A stretch of 64,000 nucleotides of DNA from Pantoea ananatis LMG 2665 (lineage in GTDB: Bacteria > Pseudomonadota > Gammaproteobacteria > Enterobacterales > Enterobacteriaceae), in NCBI RefSeq assembly GCF_000710035.2, contig NZ_JMJJ01000010.1:186001-250000 (forward strand), read 5' to 3'. Below, piece by piece: positions 46,567-58,633 of this stretch (positions are counted from its first letter, which is position 1; every line of letters starts with the position of its first letter). A program made the translations under genes and the position numbers. The notes under the pieces are model-generated. The model ran no database searches. It saw only the letters and a list, made by a program, of their open reading frames with translations, and was not told the origin of the DNA.

Positions 46567-46649
46567 CTCTGGTCACGAGGCCGGAAGCCACACAGCCCGG
46601 TATTCAACCCAAAAATGAATGATTGGACTTCTCAAAGGAGAGCTATCAA

Positions 46650-46943
46650 ATGAAAATTCGTCCATTACACGATCGTGTCATCGTGAAGCGTAAAGAAGTT
46701 GAAGCTAAGTCAGCGGGTGGCATTGTGCTGACCGGTTCTGCAGCAGGCAAATCCACGCGTGGTGAAGTCCTGGCTGTGGGCAAAGGCCGTATCCTTGAGA
46801 GTGGCGAAGTGAAGCCGCTGGACGTACAAGTTGGTGACGTCGTGATCTTCAGCGAAGGCTACGGTGCCAAAACTGAAAAAATCGACAACGAAGAAGTCCT
46901 GATCATCTCTGAAAGCGACATTCTGGCGATTGTTGAAGCGTAA
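46650..46943 (+). CDS. groES: Co-chaperonin GroES
   Basis: 97-aa heptameric lid of the GroEL folding chamber. Begins [18 protein letters not shown], with the mobile loop [18 protein letters not shown] that contacts GroEL, and [19 protein letters not shown] 46650 is chosen for the AAAGGAGAG 7-15 nt upstream. First gene of the heat-shock operon. Confidence 0.98.
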   Translation: MKIRPLHDRVIVKRKEVEAKSAGGIVLTGSAAGKSTRGEVLAVGKGRILESGEVKPLDVQVGDVVIFSEGYGAKTEKIDNEEVLIISESDILAIVEA

Positions 46944-46979
46944 GTTTTACGCGTAATTCACTGAACGAAACGAATTTAA

Positions 46980-48641
<1,662 letters not shown>

Positions 48642-48666
48642 TCGCCCCTGACGCTTGCGTCATAAG

Positions 48667-48699
48667 AACCCCCGATCGGAAACGGTCGGGGGTTTTTCT
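48667..48699 (+). terminator. groESL terminator
   Basis: AACCCCCGA / TCGGGGGTT, a 9-bp stem followed by TTTCTTTT, 26 bp after the groEL stop. Confidence 0.9.
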
Positions 48700-48833
48700 T
48701 TTGCAGAGGAAAGGGTATAAGTAGGGGCGCAACGGTTACGTTGGCACGGATTAGGGCAATGAATGTTCAGAAAAAATGCGTGTTTTTCTGCTACGCTGCC
48801 ATCCGACACTGATGATAATAAATGGGGATTATA

Positions 48834-49184
48834 ATGCGTATTAACCTCTTGCTCGGTCTTACGGCTGGTGCGTTATTGCTTGCAGGCTGCAGCAGCTCAA
48901 CCGACCTGACTTCTGCTGGACAGCGCGTCACCTTTACCGATCAGCAGCCTGGCAAACAATGTCAGCTTCTGGGCAGCCTGACCGGCTCGCAAAGTAACTG
49001 GTTAAGCGGAGCCGGTGGCGAAACCAGCGCGCTGCGCGGTGCAGCTAACGACCTGCGGAACCGTGCTGCCGAAATGGGCGGAAACGTCATTTATGGCGCA
49101 ACCAGTCCTACACAAAACCTGCTTTCAGCCTTTGCACCACTCGACAGCAAGATGACCGGCCAGGTCTATAAATGCCCTAACTGA
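48834..49184 (+). CDS. yjeI: YjeI-like lipoprotein (DUF4156)
   Basis: 116-aa lipoprotein with LLLAGC lipobox near residue 19. Conserved core: GKQCQLLGSLTGSQSN and ALRGAANDLRNRAAEMGGNVI, as in YjeI. Function unknown. I chose ATG 48834, after GGGGAT; an ATG at 48822 would add four residues. Position after groEL matches E. coli. Confidence 0.92.
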   Translation: MRINLLLGLTAGALLLAGCSSSTDLTSAGQRVTFTDQQPGKQCQLLGSLTGSQSNWLSGAGGETSALRGAANDLRNRAAEMGGNVIYGATSPTQNLLSAFAPLDSKMTGQVYKCPN

Positions 49185-49214
49185 TCCTGCGCTGAACAGG
49201 CAACATTTTTTGAG

Positions 49215-49245
49215 ACGACCGGCCAATGTGCCGGTCGTTTTTTTA
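49215..49245 (+). terminator. yjeI terminator
   Basis: ACGACCGG / CCGGTCGT stem with an 8-nt loop followed by TTTTTT, 30 bp after the stop. Confidence 0.88.
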
Positions 49246-49345
49246 GCGTTTATCAATGGCTTTTAGCCGCCAGTGCAACGGGTTGGCAGCCCGCTGCTCG
49301 GCGGAAATGAGGCTTGCGGCTACCGGGCTGTGTGCCGCCCGTGAT

Positions 49346-50374
49346 TTATTCCTGCCGAAGTTGCAGATCCAGCGGGGTTTTACTGGGTTCCCCGCCGATC
49401 TCACGTGCCAGCTTCGGCACCAGATAACCGGACACCCGCGGCAGCAGGCTACGCATCAACGCCCGGGCTTCTTCATCAGAAACGAAGAAATGCGCTGCGC
49501 CCTGCACTTTGTCCAGCACATGCAGGTAGTAGGGCAGAATGCCGGCATCAAACAGCGCATTGCTCAGCGCCGCCAGGGTTTGTGCATCATCATTCACGCC
49601 GCGCAGCAGTACGCTCTGATTAAGCAGCGTCACGTCAGCACGTTTCAGGCGCAGCATGGCATCACAGAGCGCCTCATCAATCTCACGGGCGTGGTTGATG
49701 TGGGTGACCATCAAGACCTGAAGCCGCGTTTCCGCCAGCGTCTGACACAGCGCCTCGGTAATGCGATCCGGAATCACGACCGGCAGTCGACTGTGAATAC
49801 GTAGCCGTTTCAGATGCGGGATAGCGCCCAGCGCGTCAATGAGCCAGGCCAGCTCATGATCTTTTGCCATTAACGGATCGCCACCCGAAAAGATGATCTC
49901 ATCCAGTTCAGGATGGGCGGTAATATAATCCAGCGCGGCCTGCCAGTTACGCTTGTTGCCCTGATTATCCTGATAGGGAAAATGACGGCGGAAGCAGTAG
50001 CGGCAGTTCACCGCGCAGCCGCCTTTGACCAGCAGCAATGCACGGTTTTTATATTTATGCAGTAATCCCGGCACGACGCTATTTTGTTCGTCCAGCGGAT
50101 CGGTGCTATAACCTGGCGCGTCGACAAACTCCTGACGGCTGGTCAGGACCTGGAGTAGAAGGGGATCCTGCGCATCGCCTTTTTTCATTCGCCGGATAAA
50201 GGCGCGCGGCACGCGCAGGGCAAAAAGTCGGCGTGCGTCGCCGCCAGCAGCCAGATCCGGATGATGGTCGAGCGCTAAAAGTTGCAGTAATTCATGAGGA
50301 TCAGTGACAACATCAGCAAGTTGCTGCAACCAATCTTCTCTGGAAGGGGAATTTAGGGTTACAATGTGTGCCAT
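49346..50374 (-). CDS. epmB: EF-P beta-lysylation protein EpmB (lysine 2,3-aminomutase)
   Basis: 342-aa radical-SAM enzyme that makes (R)-beta-lysine for EF-P modification. The cluster motif CAVNCRYCFRRHFPY carries the CxxxCxxC cysteines; IIFSGGDPLM and a PLP-lysine region near YYLHVLDKVQGAAHF follow. Divergent from efp, as in E. coli, and works with EpmA, encoded 2 kb further on. Confidence 0.97.
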   Translation of the reverse strand: MAHIVTLNSPSREDWLQQLADVVTDPHELLQLLALDHHPDLAAGGDARRLFALRVPRAFIRRMKKGDAQDPLLLQVLTSRQEFVDAPGYSTDPLDEQNSVVPGLLHKYKNRALLLVKGGCAVNCRYCFRRHFPYQDNQGNKRNWQAALDYITAHPELDEIIFSGGDPLMAKDHELAWLIDALGAIPHLKRLRIHSRLPVVIPDRITEALCQTLAETRLQVLMVTHINHAREIDEALCDAMLRLKRADVTLLNQSVLLRGVNDDAQTLAALSNALFDAGILPYYLHVLDKVQGAAHFFVSDEEARALMRSLLPRVSGYLVPKLAREIGGEPSKTPLDLQLRQE

Positions 50375-50414
50375 TTTTTTGGCTATTACCAGTTAATATC
50401 TACAGAGGGCCTTT

Positions 50415-50981
50415 ATGGCGACTTATCTTAGCAACGATTTCCGTCCCGGTCTTAAAATCATGTTCGAAGGCGAACCTTATGCCATCGAATCAAGCGAGTT
50501 CGTTAAGCCGGGTAAAGGTCAGGCGTTTGCACGTGTAAAAATGCGTCGTCTGCTGACCGGTTCACGCGTTGAGAAAACCTTCAAATCAACTGATTCTGCC
50601 GAAGGCGCAGACGTGAAGGATATGACGCTGCAGTACTCTTACAACGACGGCGATTTCTACTACTTCATGCACCCGGAATCTTTTGAGCAATACCAGGTTG
50701 AAGCAAAAGTGCTGGATGAAGTGCAGAAGTGGTTGCAGGACAACGCGGAGTGTATCGTAACCTTGTGGAACGATAAACCGATTGCGGTTCAGCCACCAAA
50801 CTTTGTTGAAGCGGAAGTCATTGAAACTGACCCAGGCCTGAAAGGTGATACTGCCGGTACGGGCGGTAAGCCAGCAACGCTGTCTACGGGTGCAGTCATT
50901 AAAGTGCCATTGTTCGTGCAGATTGGCGAGGTGGTGAAGGTTGATACCCGCTCTGGCGAATACGTGTCACGCGTAAAATAA
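50415..50981 (+). CDS. efp: Elongation factor P
   Basis: 188-aa tRNA-mimic that relieves ribosome stalling at polyproline. The modifiable Lys is in [15 protein letters not shown] at about residue 34. C-terminal block [21 protein letters not shown]. Its modification enzymes EpmB and EpmA are both in this window. Confidence 0.98.
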   Translation: MATYLSNDFRPGLKIMFEGEPYAIESSEFVKPGKGQAFARVKMRRLLTGSRVEKTFKSTDSAEGADVKDMTLQYSYNDGDFYYFMHPESFEQYQVEAKVLDEVQKWLQDNAECIVTLWNDKPIAVQPPNFVEAEVIETDPGLKGDTAGTGGKPATLSTGAVIKVPLFVQIGEVVKVDTRSGEYVSRVK

Positions 50982-50986
50982 CCCTG

Positions 50987-51018
50987 AAAGGCGCATCCTG
51001 TGATGCGCCTTTTTTTGA
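50987..51018 (+). terminator. efp terminator
   Basis: AAAGGCGCATC / GATGCGCCTTT, an 11-bp stem with a 4-nt loop and T-run, directly after efp. Confidence 0.9.
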
Positions 51019-51029
51019 GTGAGTTCACC

Positions 51030-51161
51030 ATGAAAAAACGAGCAAAACTTATCGCCTTGGCGTTGCTGGTGGCTTCTGGACTAAGCGGCTGTAACACCTT
51101 CCACGGTTTTGGCGAAGACGTATCTCACCTGGGCGGCGCAATCTCGCGCGCGGCTAAATAA
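51030..51161 (+). CDS. ecnA: Entericidin A-type lipoprotein
   Basis: 43-aa small lipoprotein, too short for routine ORF calling. Signal [20 protein letters not shown] followed by [18 protein letters not shown], the EcnA/EcnB pattern (C-N-T-x-x-G-x-G-E-D-V). In E. coli EcnA is the antidote to the toxic EcnB. Pair located between efp and blc, as in E. coli. Confidence 0.9.
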   Translation: MKKRAKLIALALLVASGLSGCNTFHGFGEDVSHLGGAISRAAK

Positions 51162-51265
51162 GTTATTCCTGCCTTCCTTTTTTCGGCGGCTCAGGCTCGC
51201 GACGTTGCATAATCAGTCTATGCTTTAAAAGCTGTACCTATAATGCAACCAAAAAGGATATGGAT

Positions 51266-51400
51266 ATGTTGAAGAAAAGTATTGTTGCGATTTTCTCTGT
51301 GATGATGTTCTCTGCACTGCTTTCTGGCTGCAACACCACGCGCGGCGTCGGCGAAGACGTTGAAGCGGGCGGCCATGCAATCCAGCGTAGCGCGCAGTAA
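51266..51400 (+). CDS. ecnB: Entericidin B-type lipoprotein
   Basis: 44-aa small membrane lipoprotein; the E. coli relative is a bacteriolytic entericidin active in stationary phase. Signal ends ALLSGC, then [21 protein letters not shown] chose ATG 51266 because AAAAAGG is 7 nt upstream; the ATG at 51260 is too close to it. sugE, next in E. coli, is absent. Confidence 0.9.
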   Translation: MLKKSIVAIFSVMMFSALLSGCNTTRGVGEDVEAGGHAIQRSAQ

Positions 51401-51408
51401 CGGTAAAA

Positions 51409-51440
51409 CCGGTACGAACGTTTTTCGTACCGGCCTTTCT
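51409..51440 (+). terminator. ecnB terminator
   Basis: CCGGTACGAA / TTCGTACCGG, a 10-bp stem with 5-nt loop, followed by CCTTTCT. Convergent with blc. Confidence 0.82.
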
Positions 51441-51965
51441 CTAGCCCTGTTTCACCCAAATCAGCTCATCTACCGGGAAACCGGCCTGGCGTGCCTGCTG
51501 CACCAGCTTTTGTTTCACACCTTCATCCAACTGCGGCGTCCGTGACAGTATCCACAGATAGTGGCGGTTAGGCCCGCATACCAGTGCGTAACGGTAGTCA
51601 GGATCCAGCGCTATCACGTTATAGCCACCATAGAAGGGCCCAAAGAACGAGACCTTGAGTGCCGCACGCTGTTTATCGCCGGTGAAGTAGGCTTTACCCA
51701 CGCTCTCCTGCCAGCGCTGCTTTTTAACGTTATAGCCGCGATTAACGACTTTCAGGCCGCCATCCTCACGTGGGCTGTAATTTGCCGTAACCTGTTCGAG
51801 GCCGCGTTCAAAGCCATGATCCAGCCGGGCTATCTCGTACCACTGACCGAGGTAACGCTGACTGTCGAAGTTTTCAACGACGGTAACGTTTTTTGGCGGT
51901 GTGGTCGTGCAGGCGACGGACAGGAAGGCACTCAGGCTGGCAACCAATGTTTTCCATGGAGACAT
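51441..51965 (-). CDS. blc: Outer-membrane lipoprotein Blc (bacterial lipocalin)
   Basis: 174-aa lipocalin anchored to the outer membrane; binds lysophospholipids and fatty acids. Lipobox SVAC near residue 19. Lipocalin signatures YLGQWYEIARLDHGFERG, then NRGYNVKKQRW and YNVIALDPDYRYALVCGPNR. In E. coli ampC-frdDCBA separate blc from epmA; here the divergent epmA follows directly. Confidence 0.95.
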   Translation of the reverse strand: MSPWKTLVASLSAFLSVACTTTPPKNVTVVENFDSQRYLGQWYEIARLDHGFERGLEQVTANYSPREDGGLKVVNRGYNVKKQRWQESVGKAYFTGDKQRAALKVSFFGPFYGGYNVIALDPDYRYALVCGPNRHYLWILSRTPQLDEGVKQKLVQQARQAGFPVDELIWVKQG

Positions 51966-52099
51966 AAAAAGATTCCTTTGTTATTTAACCTGTTAATTAT
52001 AGAAGCCGGTCAGTTTATTGGACAGGCTTGCGCCACGATTGTTTGCCACTGACATTACGAGTAGACTTCCCTCCCTTATTTGTATCAGGAGCCGTCACC

Positions 52100-53077
52100 A
52101 TGAGTGAAACGACAAGCTGGCAACCTGGCGCTTCGATTGCCAGTTTAATTAAACGCGCAGCCATTATTGCTGAAGTACGTCGTTTCTTCGCCGATCGTGG
52201 CGTACTGGAAGTCGACACGCCCGCGATGAGTCAGGCCACGATTACCGACATTCATCTGGTGCCATTCCAGACGCGCTTTGTCGGCCCTGGCCTGTCTGAA
52301 GGCCGCGATCTCTGGCTGATGACCAGCCCGGAATACCACATGAAACGCCTGCTGGCGGCCGGAAGTGGCCCTATCTATCAAATGGGCCGCAGCTTTCGCA
52401 ACGAAGAGGCCGGGCGCTACCACAACCCTGAATTCACCATGCTGGAGTGGTATCGCCCCCATTACGATATGTACCGCCTGATGAATGAGGTCGACGATCT
52501 GCTGCAGCAGGTGCTGGAGTGCGACAGCGCGGAGTCGCTCTCTTATCAGCAGGCCTTTATTCGTCATCTTGAGCTGGACCCGCTTTCTGCCGACAAAGCG
52601 CAGTTGCGTGAGGCGGCGGAAAAGCTGGGTGAGGGCGAGCTGGCCAGTCGGGAAGAGGATCGCGATACCTTGCTGATGCTGCTGTTTATGCTGGGCGTGG
52701 AACCGAAGATTGGTCAGGACAAGCCGTGTTTTATCTACCACTTTCCGGCCAGCCAGGCGGCATTAGCGGAGATCAGTACGGAAGATCATCGGGTGGCAGA
52801 GCGGTTTGAGGTGTATTACAAGGGCATTGAGCTGGCGAATGGCTTCCGCGAACTCACCGACAGCCGTGAACAGCGCCAACGCTTTGAGCAGGATAATCGT
52901 CGGCGTGCGGCGCGAGGGTTGCCGCAACATCCGATTGATCACTACCTGCTGGCCGCGCTGGAGCACGGCATGCCGGCCTGTTCGGGCGTTGCACTGGGCG
53001 TGGACAGGTTGATTATGCTGGCGCTGAAGGCAGAGTCGCTGTCGGAGGTGATTGCGTTTCCGGTAGACCGCTGCTGA
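52100..53077 (+). CDS. epmA: EF-P--(R)-beta-lysine ligase EpmA
   Basis: 325-aa class-II lysyl-tRNA-synthetase paralogue without a tRNA-binding domain; activates beta-lysine and attaches it to EF-P. Motif 2 [20 protein letters not shown] and motif 3 [18 protein letters not shown] chose ATG 52100 with CAGGAG upstream; the frame is open from 52028. Functional partner of EpmB and EF-P above. Confidence 0.96.
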   Translation: MSETTSWQPGASIASLIKRAAIIAEVRRFFADRGVLEVDTPAMSQATITDIHLVPFQTRFVGPGLSEGRDLWLMTSPEYHMKRLLAAGSGPIYQMGRSFRNEEAGRYHNPEFTMLEWYRPHYDMYRLMNEVDDLLQQVLECDSAESLSYQQAFIRHLELDPLSADKAQLREAAEKLGEGELASREEDRDTLLMLLFMLGVEPKIGQDKPCFIYHFPASQAALAEISTEDHRVAERFEVYYKGIELANGFRELTDSREQRQRFEQDNRRRAARGLPQHPIDHYLLAALEHGMPACSGVALGVDRLIMLALKAESLSEVIAFPVDRC

Positions 53078-53124
53078 CCCTTAACGCCGTGCTGACAGAA
53101 TGGCGCAGCGCCGTTTAAGCGGAT

Positions 53125-53151
53125 AAACAAGGCCTCAAGTGGGCCTTGTTT
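53125..53151. terminator. Bidirectional terminator between epmA and degS
   Basis: AAACAAGGCC / GGCCTTGTTT, a perfect 10-bp stem with 7-nt loop. A/T flanks on both sides fit convergent epmA and degS. It lies at the joint of the two ancestral gene blocks. Confidence 0.85.
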
Positions 53152-53161
53152 GTGTTCACCG

Positions 53162-54223
53162 CTACTGACTGCTGTCCGGAAACTCCTGAATCGTCACCGG
53201 GAAGGTCAGCTTCTTGTCATTACGCAGCACCTGCACATTCACCACCGAGCCGGGCCGAATTTCCGCAACCTGGTCCATGGTTTCCTGTGCGGAGAGCGCC
53301 GGTTTACCGTCTACGCTCAGCAGCACATCATTGGCCTGGATACCGGCTTTCTCAGCCGGGCCGCCCGGCGTCACCACGCTGACGATAATGCCCTGAACCC
53401 GATCGAGACTGTTGCCCTGGCCGTGAAGCGGCGGCACTTCGCGGGCGGTAATGCCGATATAGCCGCGAATGACCCGACCATCACGGATGAGCTTATCCAT
53501 AATTTTGGTTGCCAGCGCGGTGGGGATAGCAAAACCAATGCCTTCGGGCGTTTCGCCATCGCTGCTCTTATCGAACGTCAGGGTATTGATGCCCATGAGT
53601 TCGCCCAGCGAGTTAATCAGTGCGCCACCGGAGTTCCCCTGATTGATTGATGCATCCGTTTGCAGGAAGTTCTGGCGGCCTGACGAGCTGAGTCCGACGC
53701 GGCCCGTGGCGCTGATAATGCCCTGTGTGACCGTTTGTCCCAGGTTATAGGGGTTGCCGATGGCCATCACCACATCGCCAATGTGTGCGACGCGTTTGGG
53801 ATTAATCGGGATAACCGGCAGGTTTGACGCGGTAATTTTTAGCACGGCCAAATCGGTCATGGCATCTGAACCCACCAGCGTGGCTTCAAAAAAACGGCCA
53901 TCCTGTAGAGCGACGATGATCTGATCGGCATTATTGATAACGTGCTTGTTGGTCAGGATATAACCCCGGTTATTCATAATCACGCCAGAGCCCAGCGTGG
54001 TAATACCGCGGTTGTTGTTCCCATGCGCGCTGCGGTTGTAAACATTCACAACGGCAGGCACGGCACGCCTCACCCCTTGATTAAAGCCAAAGGGCGTTTC
54101 ATCGTTACTGTCATTTTGACTATACAGGGCAGCACCGCCCAAACGCAGTGCGGGCAGCGCTGCGAGCAAGATGCCCGCAACAATCAGTCCCAACACCACT
54201 GAACGCAAGAGTTTAAGAAACAT
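53162..54223 (-). CDS. degS: Site-1 protease DegS
   Basis: 353-aa inner-membrane-anchored HtrA protease that senses misfolded outer-membrane proteins and starts RseA cleavage (sigma-E response). One N-terminal TM segment (residues 8-27). Catalytic triad in ILTNKHVI, DLAVLKI and NQGNSGGALIN. One PDZ domain (residues about 260-350), which distinguishes it from DegQ. Confidence 0.97.
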   Translation of the reverse strand: MFLKLLRSVVLGLIVAGILLAALPALRLGGAALYSQNDSNDETPFGFNQGVRRAVPAVVNVYNRSAHGNNNRGITTLGSGVIMNNRGYILTNKHVINNADQIIVALQDGRFFEATLVGSDAMTDLAVLKITASNLPVIPINPKRVAHIGDVVMAIGNPYNLGQTVTQGIISATGRVGLSSSGRQNFLQTDASINQGNSGGALINSLGELMGINTLTFDKSSDGETPEGIGFAIPTALATKIMDKLIRDGRVIRGYIGITAREVPPLHGQGNSLDRVQGIIVSVVTPGGPAEKAGIQANDVLLSVDGKPALSAQETMDQVAEIRPGSVVNVQVLRNDKKLTFPVTIQEFPDSSQ

Positions 54224-54272
54224 GGTGTTAAATCACGTCAGGGGAGAACGTTGGGGAGAATAACATGAGAGC

Positions 54273-54300
54273 GGCGGACACACACGTGCTTGTGTCCGCC
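54273..54300. terminator. Hairpin between degQ and degS
   Basis: GGCGGACACA / TGTGTCCGCC, 10-bp perfect stem with 8-nt loop, 13 bp after degQ. No clear T-run, so it may be an attenuator or stabiliser that partly separates the two genes. Confidence 0.5.
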
Positions 54301-54312
54301 ATCGTGCGGGGT

Positions 54313-55695
54313 TTATCTCAATAACAGATAGATACTTTCCTCACCACGAACCACATTCAGCGCCATCACCGGCGGTTTGGCTTCCAGCACCTTGCGCATT
54401 TCGGCAATATTCTGAATTCGCGTGCGGTTGACGCCAATGATCACGTCATCTTTTTGCAGGCCGACCTGTTCAGCCGGAGTGCCTTTTTCGATGGCATCAA
54501 TCTTCACGCCTTTATCACCGGTTTTGGTCTGACCATCGCTCAGAGTCGCGCCCTGCAGGGCTGGAGAAAGCAGCTGTGCGCTGGCCGTCGTCTGGGCGCT
54601 TTGCTCAAGGGTGACATCAACACTCACCGGTTTACCTTCACGTAGCAGGCCAAGCTTCACTTTCTCACCTGGTGCCGTCGTGCCGATCTTCACCCGCAGT
54701 TCTGCGAAGCTGGTAATCGGTTTATCGTTGACCGAAACAATGATATCGCCTGACTTGATACCGGCTTTTTGCGCCGCAGACTGGGGCAGCACTTCAGAAA
54801 CGAACGCGCCGCGCTGTGCGTCAACGTTAAACGCTTTTGCGATGTCCGCGGTCATCTCGGTACCTTTGATACCCAACTGACCCCGTTTGACTTCGCCGTA
54901 CTTAATCAACTGCTCGGCCAGGTTCATGGCCATATCGCTCGGAATCGCAAAGCCAATGCCGATATTGCCGCCACTGGAGGCCAGAATGGCGGTATTAATG
55001 CCGATCAGCTCGCCGTTCAGATTAACCAGCGCACCGCCCGAGTTACCCCGGTTAATGGCGGCATCGGTCTGGATAAAGTTTTCCAGCCCTTCGAGATTCA
55101 GGCCGCTGCGGCCCAGTGCCGAAATAATTCCGGAGGTCGCTGTCTGACCAAGGCCAAAAGGATTGCCGATGGCCACGGCAAAATCACCGACTTTCAGCTG
55201 ATCCGAATCGGCGACTTTTATCTGCGTCAGGTTTTTCGCGCCCTGAATCTGGATCAGAGCAATGTCGGTCTGCTCATCGTGACCAATCAGTTTGGCATCA
55301 TATTCGCTGCCATCGCCGAGCTGGACGTTGATCTTATCCGCGCCGTTGACCACGTGGTTATTGGTCAGAACATAGCCTTTGGCGGCATCAATGATGACAC
55401 CGGACCCCAGCCCCTCAAAGGGTTGAGGCTGGCTTGGGGCGCCACCGGGCAACTGGCCAAAGAAACGCTTAAGCGGCTCGGGAATATCCTGTGTCTGGGC
55501 CTGGGCATCAGACTGGGTGCCTTCAACGTGCACGCTGACCACAGCAGGTAACACTTTTTCCAGCATCGGTGCCAGGCTGGGAAGCGGCTGGCTCTGAATC
55601 TGTGCAGGTAGCGTCGCCATCGCGCCGGGCGCAGCGGCAAGACTCATTCCAATACTCAAGGCTAATGCGCTTAACAGTCGTGCTTGTTTTTTCAT
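54313..55695 (-). CDS. degQ: Periplasmic serine endoprotease DegQ
   Basis: 460-aa periplasmic HtrA protease/chaperone. Signal peptide residues 1-27 (cleavage after AMA). Triad His/Asp/Ser in LTNNHVVNGAD, DIALIQI and NRGNSGGALVN. Two PDZ domains (about 285-370 and 390-460). ATG 55695 chosen because the signal peptide starts there; the frame is open to 55737. degQ-degS tandem as in E. coli. Confidence 0.96.
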   Translation of the reverse strand: MKKQARLLSALALSIGMSLAAAPGAMATLPAQIQSQPLPSLAPMLEKVLPAVVSVHVEGTQSDAQAQTQDIPEPLKRFFGQLPGGAPSQPQPFEGLGSGVIIDAAKGYVLTNNHVVNGADKINVQLGDGSEYDAKLIGHDEQTDIALIQIQGAKNLTQIKVADSDQLKVGDFAVAIGNPFGLGQTATSGIISALGRSGLNLEGLENFIQTDAAINRGNSGGALVNLNGELIGINTAILASSGGNIGIGFAIPSDMAMNLAEQLIKYGEVKRGQLGIKGTEMTADIAKAFNVDAQRGAFVSEVLPQSAAQKAGIKSGDIIVSVNDKPITSFAELRVKIGTTAPGEKVKLGLLREGKPVSVDVTLEQSAQTTASAQLLSPALQGATLSDGQTKTGDKGVKIDAIEKGTPAEQVGLQKDDVIIGVNRTRIQNIAEMRKVLEAKPPVMALNVVRGEESIYLLLR

Positions 55696-55768
55696 TGCTA
55701 CAACGCTCTCGCTGCAAAAATGGGGGGAGTAAATCAATGAGACAGCCGTTTGCGGCCGGGGTTCGCAA

Positions 55769-55796
55769 AAACAGCGGGCACAGCGTCACTGTGCCC
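55769..55796 (-). terminator. zapG terminator
   Basis: GGGCACAG / CTGTGCCC stem with a 5-nt loop; on the minus strand GCTGTTTTTG follows. It is just past the zapG stop. Confidence 0.75.
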
Positions 55797-55804
55797 GATC
55801 ATGC

Positions 55805-56206
55805 TTAGTCGCGGACGGCGCGTTCACCACGCAGTAAGCCAGAGGCGCCTTCAGAGTAGTCACGCGGCATTTGCACCGGTGCCTGATCGTTATCCGCTTC
55901 GGCTTCGGTCAGTTGCCATGCAAAGGGGTTTTTGTCCCCGGGCATGTTCGGCAGTAGGTCGTTGGACCCTTTCGCCATGTGCTGATAGAGCTGACGGTAA
56001 TCACGCGCCATGTTATCCAGCAGCTCTGCGCTCTGCGCAAAGTGGTTGGTCAGCTCTTCGCGATAATCTGCCAGCTCGGCTTTCGTCTTATCCAGTTCGT
56101 ACTGCATGCTGCGCTGCTCACGCAGCTTCCGGTTGCCAAAACGCATTGCGACTGCGCCGACAATAATACCTACCACTAAACCAATTAGCCCGTATTCCCA
56201 GGTCAT
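55805..56206 (-). CDS. zapG: Cell-envelope/division protein ZapG (YhcB, DUF1043)
   Basis: 133-aa inner-membrane protein with an N-terminal TM helix (GLIGLVVGIIVGAVAMRF) and a long cytoplasmic coiled coil from residue 28 to about 90. Linked in E. coli to cell division and envelope synthesis. ATG 56206 chosen for the conserved MTWEYGLIG start. Divergent from zapE, as in E. coli. Confidence 0.94.
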   Translation of the reverse strand: MTWEYGLIGLVVGIIVGAVAMRFGNRKLREQRSMQYELDKTKAELADYREELTNHFAQSAELLDNMARDYRQLYQHMAKGSNDLLPNMPGDKNPFAWQLTEAEADNDQAPVQMPRDYSEGASGLLRGERAVRD

Positions 56207-56383
56207 AATGACTCCCGTGTTATTTCCGTTGTTCCGTAGGGCGTTGCACCACTTAATAATAGTCACTATACCCGTTAATCTTATGGATGTGGAACTCTGG
56301 AGCGCCATGCCTTAGTGTAGAGCGGCCTTTTTTTCGACAAACGACGTTTGAATAAGACAAAATTCAGGGACACTGAGCGAACC

Positions 56384-57511
56384 ATGCAAACCTCATCTCC
56401 GCTTGCCCGCTATGAGCAAGCGCTATCACAGGGCGATTTCAAGCCCGACGACGTACAGCGTGAAGCGATTACCCGCTTAGATGCTATCCAGCAAGGGCTG
56501 ATCGCGCGTCAGCACACCACCGAACTTCCCTCGCAGGGGCTGTTAGGTCGTCTGTCGAAGCTGATGGGAAAAGAAAAGTCGCAGCCCAAAGCGCCCGTCC
56601 GTGGCTTGTATATGTGGGGCGGTGTTGGCCGGGGGAAAACCTGGGTAATGGATCTGTTTTTTCAGTCTATTCCTGGCGACCGCAAACTGCGCTTACACTT
56701 TCACCGTTTCATGCTGCGCGTGCATGAAGAGCTGACCGAACTGCAGGGGCACAGCGATCCGTTACTGATCATCGCCGACCGCTTTAAAGCAGAAACCGAT
56801 ATTCTCTGTTTTGATGAGTTTTTTGTGTCTGACATCACGGATGCCATGCTGCTGGGAACGCTGATGGAAGCCCTGTTTGCGCGCGGCATCAGCCTGGTTG
56901 CGACCTCGAATATTCCGCCTGATAACTTGTACAAAAACGGCCTGCAGCGTGCCCGTTTTCTGCCCGCCATCGAGCAGATTAAGCAGCATTGTGAGGTAAT
57001 GAATGTCGATGCGGGCATTGATTACCGTCTGCGTACGCTGACGTCCGCGCATTTGTGGACGTTTCCTCTGGGGCCGGAAACCTACGCCGAGATGGACCGC
57101 ATGTTCCAGGCATTGTCAGGCGAAAAACGCGACAGCGCACCGGTGCTGGAGATCAATCACCGTAAAATGCCGACCCTGGGCGTGGCAGAAGGGGTGATTG
57201 CGATTGATTTTAAAACCCTGTGTGGAGAAGGGCGCAGCCAGCATGATTATATTGAGCTGTCACGCCGCTTTCACAGCGTCCTGCTGTTTGATGTACCGGT
57301 CATGATCTACAAGACGGAAGATCAGGCGCGGCGTTTTCTGGCGTTGGTGGATGAGTTTTACGAGCGCCATGTCAAACTGGTTGTCGCTGCAGAAACCTCC
57401 TTGTTCGAAATTTATCAGGGCACGCGCCTGAAATTTGAATATCAGCGCTGTCTGTCCCGTTTGCAGGAAATGCAGAGCGAAGAGTACCTGCGGCTGGCGC
57501 ATTTACCCTGA
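56384..57511 (+). CDS. zapE: Cell division ATPase ZapE (YhcM, AFG1-like)
   Basis: 375-aa AFG1-type ATPase that modulates the FtsZ ring. Walker A GGVGRGKTWVMD, Walker B DILCFDEFF, sensor-like ATSNIPPD. C-terminal lid with ETSLFEIYQG and FEYQRCLSRLQEM. ATG 56384 matches the family start MQTSSPLARYEQAL. Confidence 0.96.
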   Translation: MQTSSPLARYEQALSQGDFKPDDVQREAITRLDAIQQGLIARQHTTELPSQGLLGRLSKLMGKEKSQPKAPVRGLYMWGGVGRGKTWVMDLFFQSIPGDRKLRLHFHRFMLRVHEELTELQGHSDPLLIIADRFKAETDILCFDEFFVSDITDAMLLGTLMEALFARGISLVATSNIPPDNLYKNGLQRARFLPAIEQIKQHCEVMNVDAGIDYRLRTLTSAHLWTFPLGPETYAEMDRMFQALSGEKRDSAPVLEINHRKMPTLGVAEGVIAIDFKTLCGEGRSQHDYIELSRRFHSVLLFDVPVMIYKTEDQARRFLALVDEFYERHVKLVVAAETSLFEIYQGTRLKFEYQRCLSRLQEMQSEEYLRLAHLP

Positions 57512-57688
57512 GATTCCAGGTAATAAATGAAAATAGGGTTCGATTTTTGTAATCGACTTCTCTATAATCTTGCGACCCCACGTTACAGCACAGGATTTTT
57601 TTCCCAAATCCTCTGCGTTCCGGTAACGCTATCCGAAGGGGTGGCTTGCTGGTCAAAATGGTCGTGTGAGCCTCATTCGTTTACTTAA

Positions 57689-58573
<885 letters not shown>

Positions 58574-58606
58574 TTGTTGCTGCTTCGGCAGACACAGTTG
58601 GCACAA

Positions 58607-58633
58607 AAAACCCGCTCCGGCGGGTTTTTTATT
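58607..58633 (+). terminator. rplM-rpsI terminator
   Basis: ACCCGC / GCGGGT stem with 4-nt loop, A-run before and T-run after; 35 bp past rpsI. Confidence 0.9.
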
